Assembly (NCBI RefSeq): GCF_000768695.1 | Contig: NZ_AVPL01000012.1 | Span: 1-64,000, forward strand | DNA from: Knoellia aerolata DSM 18566 | Lineage (GTDB): Bacteria; Actinomycetota; Actinomycetes; Actinomycetales; Dermatophilaceae | DNA: 64,000 bases | Direction: 5' to 3' | Shown: piece after piece, positions 51,248 to 59,574 of the stretch | Layout of the letters: the number at the start of each line of letters is the position of its first letter | How positions within the stretch are numbered: position 1 is the first letter of the stretch | Made by a program: the position numbers and the translations under genes | Notes under the pieces: generated by a model | What the model was told of the DNA's origin: nothing | Seen by the model: only the letters and a program-made list of their open reading frames with translations | Databases searched by the model: none

Positions 51248-54200
51248 GCACCCACGGCAGTGAGCTGACGCCCGTCCCAGCGATGCTGGTACTGCGCGAT
51301 CCCCCGATCGCCGGGACTCCGCAGGGCCTCATAGATGGCCAGCTGCGGCACTGTCGAGTGCGTCCCCCACAGGCGTTCACTCGTGATGACGAAGTCGAGG
51401 TCGAGGTCGACGAGCAACCCGAACAGCAGCGGATGGGTCCGCACGTCGATCTTGGGGAAGGCGTCGTCGAGCAGGATGAAGCGTGGTGCGTGCGGCGCAG
51501 CACCCGCAACGGACGTGAAGTGTGCGGCGGCCGCGGCGAAGAGCGGCAGGTAGCAGAGCACCTTCTGCTCGCCCTGGGACAGCGCCGTGCGGCGCTCGAG
51601 GTTGCGCCAGTCACCGGCCTCCGGCCGGTGGTACTGGACGGAGAACCGGTTCCACTGCCGGTAGTCCAAGGCTCGAGCAAGGTGCACGGCGTACGGCTCC
51701 TCCGGCGACTCCGCGCGGGACACGGAGATGAGACGGTGCAGGCTCTCCTGGAGCTGGGCCCTCTCCCCCGGGAGCAGGGCACCGAGGGGAGACCCGAGCA
51801 GCGTCAGTGTGCGTCCGGCCTCGGCTGGGAGGTCGTCGCGCTGCTTCCAGCGCAGCCGCACCTTGATCCCCTGCGACGTCGTGACGTCACGCAGCTGCTC
51901 GTTCATGCTCTGGACCAGCTCGTCGGCACGCATCCGCACGTGGCGCAGGGCGTCGCCGAGCTGCCCGAGCACATGGTCCTCGAAGACCTTGCGTTCCCGC
52001 TCGCTGAGCAGGTCACGGTCGCGAGTGACGGCAGCGGTGAGGCGCCGCGCCAGGGCCGCCACTGAGTGCTCGCCGGCTTCGTCTCGCCCGAGGGCCACGA
52101 GCACACCCTCGTGGTCGACGACGCGCGGTTCGTGGATCGCCGCGTCCCCTGCCTGCAGTGCACTGACCGCCTGCAGCACCGCGTTGGTGCGTGCCTCCAC
52201 GGCGCCACCGGAGGACCATCGCCCCGCCAGCTCGCGCAGCCGAACGTCGTCGAGTGCGCCCAGCACCAGCCCCGCGGACTCTGCATCGTCGGCGTGGTCA
52301 GCATCGTCGACATCGCCGGGCTCGGCCGTGGCTGCCACGACGCCGGGCAGCCCGTCGAGCTGCCCCAGCGCCGCCCGGGCCCGGTCGAGTGCCGGCTCCA
52401 CCTCGTCCAGTCGGTGTTGCAGCGACTCCGCCCGCTCGACCAGGGTGGCCTGACGACCGATGAGGCCGTCACGATCGTTCCGGTTCTCCTTCGCCCGGGC
52501 CAGGGCGTCCTTCTCCGCCTGCCGCGCCGCCTCGAGCTTGCTCTCGAGCTCGCGCACCGACGCGCCCTCGGCGTCCAGAAGCGCCAGGTGCTGACCGGCC
52601 AGGTCCCGGGCCTCGCCCTCCGCTGCCGTGGCCACGTCGCTCTCGTGCGTCACCGCCGCTGCGTCCTCGCGCGCGAGCGCAGCTGCCCTGAGCCAACGCC
52701 CGAGGCCGTCCCTGACGGCGCGAACGTCGCGGCCGCGGCCTTCGAGGTCGCGCGCCGCGCGGTCCAGACGCTCGGTGAGTGCATCGAGCCCCTCCCACGT
52801 GGCGGGGACATCATGCCTCTCGCTCAGGGCGACCAGCTGGGTATGCCGTTTCGCCGCGAGCGCACGCGCGTCATGTGCGTGGCGGGTCGCCTCGACCTGC
52901 TCGACCTCTGCGCGGTGCAGCACCTCGCGCCGATGATCGACGGTCGCCCAGGCCCGCACCACCTCGTCGTGGGGTGGGCGGGCACCCAGCCAGCGTTCGA
53001 CCTCACCGAGGGCTGCAGCAGCCGCGGCGGACTCGGCCTCCGCCGCGTCGACGACGGCGACGGTGGCCCGGATCTCCTCGCCGAGAACGGCGAGCCGACG
53101 GGCGCGCTCGGCAGCGCGTGCCGTCGCGCCGATGAACTGGGCGGTGTCCTTGGTGGTGCGGCCGTGCACCGGCCCCGATCGCCACTGGCCGTCGCGTCCG
53201 ACCGCGAGGCCAGCCACGTGTACCGCACCGTCACCCGGCTCGGAGACCCGCACCGCCGTCAGGACCCGCTCGACGACGTCGGACGCCACCGCCAGCGCGT
53301 CGTTCCCGCCACGGTCCGGCTGGAGCACTGAGGCCAGGGTCACTGAGTCCTGCGCCCACGGCCTAGCCTGCCCGTCCTCCGCACCGGCGAACGCGTGAAC
53401 GTCGAGCCGATCCCCGTCGACGACACCGTCGGGCGTGACCCAGGCGTCGAGAAGGCCCGCGCCCTCCAGCGCCGCTTCGACACCGGCCCGATCCCCAGCC
53501 GACACGTCGGCGCGGAAGTCCACGAGCTGCCAGAAGGGCGCCCCCGACTCCTCGCCGCTTCGCTCGCGCACGAAGCCCGGCGCAGCCGGCTGGGGGTCGG
53601 TCTGCGCCTCGACCTCGGCACGCTGACGCTCGAGAGTCGCGATGAGCTGGGTGGCTTCTGCCGCCCGAGTCACGGCCCGGCCGCGAGTCAGGGAGAGCGC
53701 ATCCACGCGCCCCGCCACCGCCGCCCGAGCCAGACCCTCGAGTCGGCCAAGCCCCTCGAGGTCGAGCAGGGGGAGGGTGAAGGCCTCCGCGACGGGGGCC
53801 TGCTGCCACGTGGACAGGGCATGGAGCAGTGCCTCCTCGACGCCGTCCCGCTCGCCGACCGCCTCCTCGACCGACTCCCTCGCGGCATCGGCACGCGACT
53901 GGGCCAGCTCCTCGATCGTGGTGCTCCGCTCGGCGTCCTGCCGCGCCTCGTCGGCTTCTCGCAGTCCCTCGCGCACGACCCGAACCGCAGCCTGACGTTG
54001 GCCGACCGCGGTCTGCGTCTCGCGGAGCCAGCCCAGCACCCGCTCCAGCCCGGCGGCGAGGGGCGCCCCTGCCGCGGAGTCCTCCCACGTCAGCGAGCCG
54101 CGCCCGTCCGCCAACGTCGCAGCGACCGAGTGGATCGTGGTGTCGACGGCCACCCCGGCCGTTCCGAGGGTGCCGACGTGCTCGATCACCGCCGCCGCCA

Positions 54201-55353
54201 TCTCCCCCGACCCGCGCGCCACGGCGTTGCCGTCCTCGGCCGCGGAGTCCGCGGAGCGCCGGGCCCTGTGCTGCGCATCGTCGCGGCGCCGCACGGCGAC
54301 CTCCGCGGCGGCCGCGCGTTCCTCGACGCGCTTGCCCATCTCGAGCAGGCGCAGACGGGAGCGTGCTTCCGGCCCGCTCTCGAGCGCACCGATCTCGTTG
54401 CGGGCAGCAGCGCCGGCCTGCTCAGCCCGGGTCAGCTCGGCCTCCGCGACGGTAAGCGCGTCACTGACCTCGCTGCCCTCTCGCCGCGCATTACGCAGCA
54501 AAGTGTTCACCCTTCGGACCTGGTCGGCAGCGTCCACGACTCGCGCGGCCCGGTCGGCGACAGCGGCACGTGCGTAGCCGGCATACGTGTCGACGAAGCC
54601 CGTCAGCGCCGACGCGGCACGGGAGCGGCGCTCGATCTCCTCTCCGAACGCCTCGAGCTCGTCGAAGGTGTCACCCGCCGCCCGCAGCGCGGTGTCGTCG
54701 AGCTGCGGCAGCGCGTTGACGAGCTGCTCGGCCAGCCGCTTGGGGTCGATGTCCTCGCCGACCTGGGGCTGGCGCAGCCAGTAGATGAGGCGCAGGAGGT
54801 CGTCGTACTGGTCACTGGCCAGACCGAACAGGGCCTGGCCGACGTGCTCGCGGTAGCGCACCGCCGAGTCGAAGACGTGCCCGCGGCCGTCGGCCGTGAC
54901 GGCGGCCTCGAGCTGCGCCTTGCTGAGGGGCCCGCTCTCACCTTCGAGCTCGAGTCCGTCGCCGACCCTCAGGGGCGAGATGAAGAACCACGCCGTTGCG
55001 GCGCGCGCCGACTGCGTCGCCCGCAGACCCACTCCGCAGGTCACGGACTCGGGTTTCCCATCCTCACGGATCCGCGAGAACTCCACCCACACGTAGCCGG
55101 TGCGCGCCTGCCCGTCGTAGCCGTCGAGGAGCAGCCAGAGAAGGCTCGTGTGGTGGCGACCCGAGGCGGTGAGCCGGGTCTTGTCGCCGTCGATGGCGAA
55201 CGGGAGCAGCATCTCCATCGTTTTGGACTTGCCCGCGCCGTTGGCACCGCGCAGCAGCAGCCGACCGTCGGCGAAGTCGAAGACCTGCCGGTCGTACTGC
55301 CACACGTTGACGACGCCGCCGCGGGCCAACCGGAACCGGTTCGGATCAGTCAT
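51244..55353 (-). CDS. jetC: Wadjet type I protein JetC (SMC/MukB-like ATPase)
   Basis: A 1369-residue SMC-like ATPase of the TIGR02680 type. Walker A is GANGAGKSKTMEML at residues 36-49, the ABC signature is LSQGEQKVLCYLPLF at about 1257, and Walker B is RFILLDDAFPKID at about 1290. Between them lie two long, Ala/Glu/Arg-rich coiled coils with a central hinge-like region around residues 660-790. JetC drives loop extrusion on DNA. ATG 55353 is 5 bp beyond the jetB stop. The ATPase motifs are complete, so the motor should be active. Confidence 0.95.
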   Translation of the reverse strand: MTDPNRFRLARGGVVNVWQYDRQVFDFADGRLLLRGANGAGKSKTMEMLLPFAIDGDKTRLTASGRHHTSLLWLLLDGYDGQARTGYVWVEFSRIREDGKPESVTCGVGLRATQSARAATAWFFISPLRVGDGLELEGESGPLSKAQLEAAVTADGRGHVFDSAVRYREHVGQALFGLASDQYDDLLRLIYWLRQPQVGEDIDPKRLAEQLVNALPQLDDTALRAAGDTFDELEAFGEEIERRSRAASALTGFVDTYAGYARAAVADRAARVVDAADQVRRVNTLLRNARREGSEVSDALTVAEAELTRAEQAGAAARNEIGALESGPEARSRLRLLEMGKRVEERAAAAEVAVRRRDDAQHRARRSADSAAEDGNAVARGSGEMAAAVIEHVGTLGTAGVAVDTTIHSVAATLADGRGSLTWEDSAAGAPLAAGLERVLGWLRETQTAVGQRQAAVRVVREGLREADEARQDAERSTTIEELAQSRADAARESVEEAVGERDGVEEALLHALSTWQQAPVAEAFTLPLLDLEGLGRLEGLARAAVAGRVDALSLTRGRAVTRAAEATQLIATLERQRAEVEAQTDPQPAAPGFVRERSGEESGAPFWQLVDFRADVSAGDRAGVEAALEGAGLLDAWVTPDGVVDGDRLDVHAFAGAEDGQARPWAQDSVTLASVLQPDRGGNDALAVASDVVERVLTAVRVSEPGDGAVHVAGLAVGRDGQWRSGPVHGRTTKDTAQFIGATARAAERARRLAVLGEEIRATVAVVDAAEAESAAAAAALGEVERWLGARPPHDEVVRAWATVDHRREVLHRAEVEQVEATRHAHDARALAAKRHTQLVALSERHDVPATWEGLDALTERLDRAARDLEGRGRDVRAVRDGLGRWLRAAALAREDAAAVTHESDVATAAEGEARDLAGQHLALLDAEGASVRELESKLEAARQAEKDALARAKENRNDRDGLIGRQATLVERAESLQHRLDEVEPALDRARAALGQLDGLPGVVAATAEPGDVDDADHADDAESAGLVLGALDDVRLRELAGRWSSGGAVEARTNAVLQAVSALQAGDAAIHEPRVVDHEGVLVALGRDEAGEHSVAALARRLTAAVTRDRDLLSERERKVFEDHVLGQLGDALRHVRMRADELVQSMNEQLRDVTTSQGIKVRLRWKQRDDLPAEAGRTLTLLGSPLGALLPGERAQLQESLHRLISVSRAESPEEPYAVHLARALDYRQWNRFSVQYHRPEAGDWRNLERRTALSQGEQKVLCYLPLFAAAAAHFTSVAGAAPHAPRFILLDDAFPKIDVRTHPLLFGLLVDLDLDFVITSERLWGTHSTVPQLAIYEALRSPGDRGIAQYQHRWDGRQLTAVGA

Positions 55354-55358
55354 GACCG

Positions 55359-56582
55359 TCAGTCGTCCTCGTCCTGGGTGTCGAAGAGGGAGAGCTCTCC
55401 CGTGCTGGACTTCTCGACGATGACGGGCGCGGGCGCGTAGCGGGACGCCGCCGCGTGCACCTCCATCGATCTCGGATCGTCGCTGCGGCGCAGGAGGCCC
55501 ATCGACTCGAGCAGTGCGAAGGCCTCGTCGACCGCGGCGTCCGGCGCCTCGCGCTGGTCGCGTCGCAGGACCTCGGCCCACCGGCTCACGATCCCGCGCG
55601 CCATCACGCGTGCACTGTCGATGGGTATGCCGTGCCAGGCCTTGCCGGGTGACGTCACCGCGGGTGCCTGCTCGGTGAGCGCCTCGAGGACGAGCAGGGC
55701 CAGATGCCTGGTCGAGCCACGCCCCGGGAAGGACACGTCGGTCAGCTCGTCGTCGGGGTCGACGGCCAGGGCACCCTCGGCACGCAGCTCGACCTCCAGT
55801 CCGAAGTGGTCGCGGAACCATTCGCTCTCACGGTTGCGGTTGCGTCGCCACCACTCCGACTGATCCTCGGTGAGGTCGTCGACGGTGAGGATGGGCGACT
55901 CCAGCAGTCGTCTGCGCACGGCGATCCGGGCACCGCCGACGGCCGAGGGAAGGGCTGCTCGGTCGAGTAGGTCTCCTGCGCTCGTCGCTGACGACAGGGG
56001 TGCCGCCACCATGAGGCTGAGCAGCTCACGCCGGACGTCGAGGAGCGACTGGGTGCGCTTCTCGGCCCAGTGGTCGAGGTCGCCGTCGCGCTCGACGAGG
56101 ATCCCGAGGTCGACGAGCGCGAGCAGGGCGGCGTTGAGGGCCCGGCGGTCGGTGATGCCGTCGAGGTCGAGGTCGATCCCGGCGTCGACCGCCGTTGAGC
56201 GAACTTGGGCCACGAGCTCGTCGACGAGCAGCTGGGACTTGGAACGGGTCAGCGCGGCGAGGACAAGGGCGAGGAGCGCATAGGCCCGAGGGGTGAACGG
56301 GGTACCCGAGCGCCGCCGCAGCGGTCGCGTGGAGTCGCGGCCGAGCCCGGCCTTGAAGAGTCGGGCGCCGTTGGGGTCGACGTGCAGCCGGTAGCCGGCG
56401 CCGTCGGCGAAAAGGCGGGTGAGCTCGGCCTGGTGACGCCGGATGAGTCGCAGGGTCGAGCGGTTCGCCTCGGTGGCGGCCATCAAGGGATGGAGGAGCA
56501 GCTGTCTGGCGGCTTCGACCCGCTGAGCCACCTCGATGGGGTCGTCGGCGAGACGCGGACGCTCGACGGTCGTGGGTGTCAC
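55359..56582 (-). CDS. jetB: Wadjet type I protein JetB (KITE/MukE-like subunit)
   Basis: A 407-residue protein of the TIGR02678 type, with tandem winged-helix features: HPLMAATEANRSTLRLIRRH, FTPRAYALLALVLAALTRSK, ALNAALLALVDLGILVERDG and EWWRRNRNRESEWFRDHFGL. JetB bridges the JetA kleisin and the JetC heads. GTG 56582 overlaps the jetA stop by 4 bp (GTGA), so translation is coupled. Its position second in the operon is the canonical one. Confidence 0.93.
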   Translation of the reverse strand: MTPTTVERPRLADDPIEVAQRVEAARQLLLHPLMAATEANRSTLRLIRRHQAELTRLFADGAGYRLHVDPNGARLFKAGLGRDSTRPLRRRSGTPFTPRAYALLALVLAALTRSKSQLLVDELVAQVRSTAVDAGIDLDLDGITDRRALNAALLALVDLGILVERDGDLDHWAEKRTQSLLDVRRELLSLMVAAPLSSATSAGDLLDRAALPSAVGGARIAVRRRLLESPILTVDDLTEDQSEWWRRNRNRESEWFRDHFGLEVELRAEGALAVDPDDELTDVSFPGRGSTRHLALLVLEALTEQAPAVTSPGKAWHGIPIDSARVMARGIVSRWAEVLRRDQREAPDAAVDEAFALLESMGLLRRSDDPRSMEVHAAASRYAPAPVIVEKSSTGELSLFDTQDEDD

Positions 56583-58168
56583 GAAGCGCCCCCGACGCGA
56601 CTGACCTCGCGTGCAGCAGTGGGCGCGCCAGATGCTTCGCCCGATGCCTCCCCGACGCGACGCACGGAGAGGGCCCGGTCGACGAACTCGAGGCGACCAC
56701 TCGGCCCGTGCAGCACCGACCGCTCCCCCGGTGCGTCCTCGATGACGAGCTCGTGGTCGGAGTGCGGGATCGGCGCGGTCAACGGCCCCTGAGCGCTCGG
56801 CGAGCCGCCCCCCTGGGCCAGGCACGCGGCATACACCTCGAGCAGCTCGGTGCGTGCCGCCTCGCTGAGTCGCACGCCGTCGATGCGGCCCCGCAGGCTC
56901 GCGAGCTCGGCCAGAGCAGCGGCGCGACCACGCTCGGACTCCGCGCGCTCGGACACCCGTGCTGCCTTCGCCGCCGAGTAGTCCACGGTGCGTGACGGTC
57001 GGCCGTGGACGCTGCGCAGGCCCGAGCGTCGCAGCATGAGTGGCACCTCGGCAGAAGGAGCCACCCACCACGACGTTGTCGGCGACACGGGGCGCTCGGG
57101 GTCGTCGGCGACGAAGGACAGGTGCCGGCAGGGGTGGAGACCGAAGGCCGTCGCCCACAGGGCGTGCGCAGCGTCGTCGGCGGAGGTGTCGAACCACCCC
57201 GCCAGTCGCACGAGGTCGGCGTAGCGGCCGTGCTCGCGATCGGCGCTGCTGGCGATCCGGCGCAGGTTGGCGAGCAGCGACCGCATGGCCTGCGTCGCGA
57301 GCTGGCGCACGACGTCGGCGTCACTGCTGCGTCCACCACCACCGGCGAACCACGCGTGCAGGCTCGGCCAGTCCTCGGGTGACAGGCCGGTCGCGCGGCG
57401 GGCGGTGGTGCCGTCGAGGTCGAGGAGCCTCTGGCCGGAGTTGGCTCGCTCGCACAGGGCGGGGATGAGCGGCGCAACCGACGCATACGTGTCGGCGATC
57501 TGGGGCATGTGCCGCTGCACCTCGTCGACGAATCGCTGGAGGTAGTCGACGAGGGCGGTCTTGAACGCCTGGAACTCGTCGCGGTCGAGGTCGTAGCGGG
57601 TGAGCACCTGCGTGAGGTAGGCGTAGAACTCGCGGGTGCTGTGGACGAGCCGGTCGAACTGGGCGAAGACGGTGCCGATGTCGCGGGCGAGCGCCTCGGG
57701 GTCTGCGCGCCCGATCGAGTCACGGTCGTGGCGGCTGAGAGTCGTCAGACCCGCCAGGATGCCGCCGAGCATCTCGCTGCTCACCTCTCGCGCCGACTCC
57801 GAGTGACCGAGCAGCTCCTCCACCTGTCGGTGGACGAGCTCACCACGCTGGGTGAGCTGGTAGCGGGCCCGGTTGCGCAGGTAGTCGGCCAGGCTCCGGG
57901 CCTCGGTCTCGCGGGGGCTGCGCGCCAGGTTGCCGTGCTCGACGAGGTAGGACAGGCGGGCCTCGACGGTGTCGTCGTCGAGCTCGATGCCGTCCTCGGA
58001 CAGCCGGGTCGTCACCTCGGCTGCCGACTGGTCGGAGAGCAGACCGGACAGACCCGAGGTGAACTGCCGCATGATGGCAACGTACTGAACGGCCTCGTCG
58101 TTGACGGCATACCGCAGCGCCTCGAGCCTGACGCGATCGACGGGCGCGGTTCCGGACGGCTGGGACAT
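56579..58168 (-). CDS. jetA: Wadjet type I protein JetA (kleisin/MukF-like subunit)
   Basis: A 529-residue protein of the TIGR02677 type: ALRYAVNDEAVQYVAIMRQF at the N-terminus, a winged helix (ARLSYLVEHGNLARSPRETE, YQLTQRGELVHRQVEELLGH), long central helices (DRDEFQAFKTALVDYLQRFV) and a C-terminal winged helix. It acts as the kleisin that closes the JetC ring. First gene of the operon. I choose ATG 58168: TAGCAT at 58176-58181 lies seven bases upstream, suggesting a leaderless transcript. ATG 58177 and GTG 58192 are alternatives. Confidence 0.93.
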   Translation of the reverse strand: MSQPSGTAPVDRVRLEALRYAVNDEAVQYVAIMRQFTSGLSGLLSDQSAAEVTTRLSEDGIELDDDTVEARLSYLVEHGNLARSPRETEARSLADYLRNRARYQLTQRGELVHRQVEELLGHSESAREVSSEMLGGILAGLTTLSRHDRDSIGRADPEALARDIGTVFAQFDRLVHSTREFYAYLTQVLTRYDLDRDEFQAFKTALVDYLQRFVDEVQRHMPQIADTYASVAPLIPALCERANSGQRLLDLDGTTARRATGLSPEDWPSLHAWFAGGGGRSSDADVVRQLATQAMRSLLANLRRIASSADREHGRYADLVRLAGWFDTSADDAAHALWATAFGLHPCRHLSFVADDPERPVSPTTSWWVAPSAEVPLMLRRSGLRSVHGRPSRTVDYSAAKAARVSERAESERGRAAALAELASLRGRIDGVRLSEAARTELLEVYAACLAQGGGSPSAQGPLTAPIPHSDHELVIEDAPGERSVLHGPSGRLEFVDRALSVRRVGEASGEASGAPTAAREVSRVGGAS

Positions 58169-58175
58169 GACGGCC

Positions 58176-58181
58176 ATGCTA
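58176..58181 (-). promoter_or_regulatory. Candidate -10 box of the jetABCD operon
   Basis: TAGCAT on the minus strand, 7 bases before the JetA ATG at 58168. The spacing predicts a leaderless mRNA; no Shine-Dalgarno-like sequence is seen before that ATG. No strong -35 is evident. Confidence 0.4.
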
Positions 58182-58228
58182 GGTCGGGGCACCGTCGGCC
58201 GCGATCACGCGTCCGGGGTCACCCGCGA

Positions 58229-58825
58229 TCACGTCAGGCGCAGGCGATACCACTGCGGGGCGGTGCGCCTCAACGGCTTGGGCATCCCGGTCGTGTCGGC
58301 CGGCTCGACCGACTCGATGGCCCAACCTGCGTACGCAGTGGCGACGTCCTCGGAGGTGACACCCGACGGGAGCAAGGGCAGTCCGTGCGGGCTGAACGCG
58401 ACCATGAGCAGCGTGGCTCCGGGGTTCGCCAGCGACGTGACCCCACGGGCCTCTGCGGCCTGTTGCTCCTTCGACAAGCCGTGGAAACAGCCGACGTCGA
58501 GGAAGAAGTCGAACGTTCCCAACGTGGACGTGCTGAGTGCGGTGACGTCCCCTTGGACGAACTTCGCGCCTGCGGGCGCGCTCGCACGGGCATCGTCGAG
58601 AGCTCGCTGGATGTTGTCGACCCCGACGGCGTCCCAACCGCGCCCAGCCAGCGTCACCGTGTTGTGTCCCCGGCCGCACCCGAGGTCCAGCGCGCGACCG
58701 GGTGGGCGCGGGCGCTCCGCCTCCTCGCGGTCGAGCAGTGCATCGAAGCTCGCCTGCGCCGCCGATCCCGCTCGTTCCCACGGGCGGATTCCCAGACGGT
58801 AGGCGACCGCGTACCCGACGCTCAT
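58229..58825 (-). CDS. Class I SAM-dependent methyltransferase
   Basis: A 198-residue methyltransferase with motif I ALDLGCGRGHNTVTLAGRGW, post-I VGVDNIQRAL, and motif IV-like FDFFLDVGCFHGLSKEQQ, the look of TehB/thiopurine-methyltransferase-type small enzymes. The substrate is unknown. ATG 58825 has GGAG at good spacing. It is divergent from a TetR gene across a 61-bp gap with a perfect palindrome, so it is probably the TetR target: a detoxification pair. Confidence 0.88.
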   Translation of the reverse strand: MSVGYAVAYRLGIRPWERAGSAAQASFDALLDREEAERPRPPGRALDLGCGRGHNTVTLAGRGWDAVGVDNIQRALDDARASAPAGAKFVQGDVTALSTSTLGTFDFFLDVGCFHGLSKEQQAAEARGVTSLANPGATLLMVAFSPHGLPLLPSGVTSEDVATAYAGWAIESVEPADTTGMPKPLRRTAPQWYRLRLT

Positions 58826-58843
58826 GGCATCTCCTTCAATTGG

Positions 58844-58860
58844 TTCGGGTGGCACCCGAA
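58844..58860. promoter_or_regulatory. Candidate TetR operator
   Basis: TTCGGGT-GGC-ACCCGAA is a 17-bp perfect inverted repeat centred between the methyltransferase and TetR genes. It is next to the TAGAGT -10-like box (58873-58878) of the TetR gene, the usual layout for autoregulation and control of the divergent gene. Confidence 0.75.
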
Positions 58861-58886
58861 TGAATCTCTGACTAGAGTCCCCCCCG

Positions 58887-59552
58887 ATGAGCGAACCTGT
58901 CAAGAGGCGTCCCTACCGCTCCGCGGCCCGCGATGCGAAGGCACGGGCGAACCGGGTGGCCATCCTGCATGCGGCGACGAAGCTCTTTGTGGCACAGGGC
59001 TATCCCGGCACCTCGGTCGCGTCCATCGCCGGCGAGGCCGGGGTGAGTGAGGACCTCGTCTACCTCCTGTTCTCGACGAAGCGCCGACTGCTCATCGAGG
59101 TCCTCAACTACGCCGTCACGGGCGAGCCCGACAGTCCCCGGGTCCTCGACCAGGAGGGGCCAAGAGCCGTGGAGGCCGAGACCGACCAGCGGCGCCAGAT
59201 CGCCATGTTCGCCCGGGACATCGTCCCTCGCTCCAACGCGGCCCGACCCATCGACGACGTCATGATGTCGGCGGCGCTCGTCGATCCTGAGATCGCCGAG
59301 AAGCACCGCCAGATGCACCAGACGCGTCTTGCGAACCTCACCCGGTTCGTGGAGTGGGTGGCCCGCAACGGTCCCCTCCGCGAGGGGCTGACCGTCGAGG
59401 AGGGCGCTGCGACCGTGTGGGCCCTGACCGGGCCTGCCATGCATCGCATGCTGGTCGACGAGCTCGGGTGGGACGAGGACCGGTTCGTGCACTGGGTGCA
59501 GCACACCCTCGAAGCCACACTCCTGCCTCCGGCGCGACACCACGACACCTGA
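58887..59552 (+). CDS. TetR/AcrR family transcriptional regulator
   Basis: A 221-residue regulator with the TetR HTH (RVAILHAATKLFVAQGYPGT, SVASIAGEAGVSEDLVYLLF, STKRRLLIEVL) and a C-terminal ligand-binding region. The HTH lies at about residues 22-70. ATG 58887 lies just behind a TAGAGT box, so the leader is short or absent. Likely represses itself and the divergent methyltransferase through the palindrome at 58844. The effector is unknown. Confidence 0.93.
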   Translation: MSEPVKRRPYRSAARDAKARANRVAILHAATKLFVAQGYPGTSVASIAGEAGVSEDLVYLLFSTKRRLLIEVLNYAVTGEPDSPRVLDQEGPRAVEAETDQRRQIAMFARDIVPRSNAARPIDDVMMSAALVDPEIAEKHRQMHQTRLANLTRFVEWVARNGPLREGLTVEEGAATVWALTGPAMHRMLVDELGWDEDRFVHWVQHTLEATLLPPARHHDT

Positions 59553-59574
59553 GAGGGTGCGACACCACCGCCGA

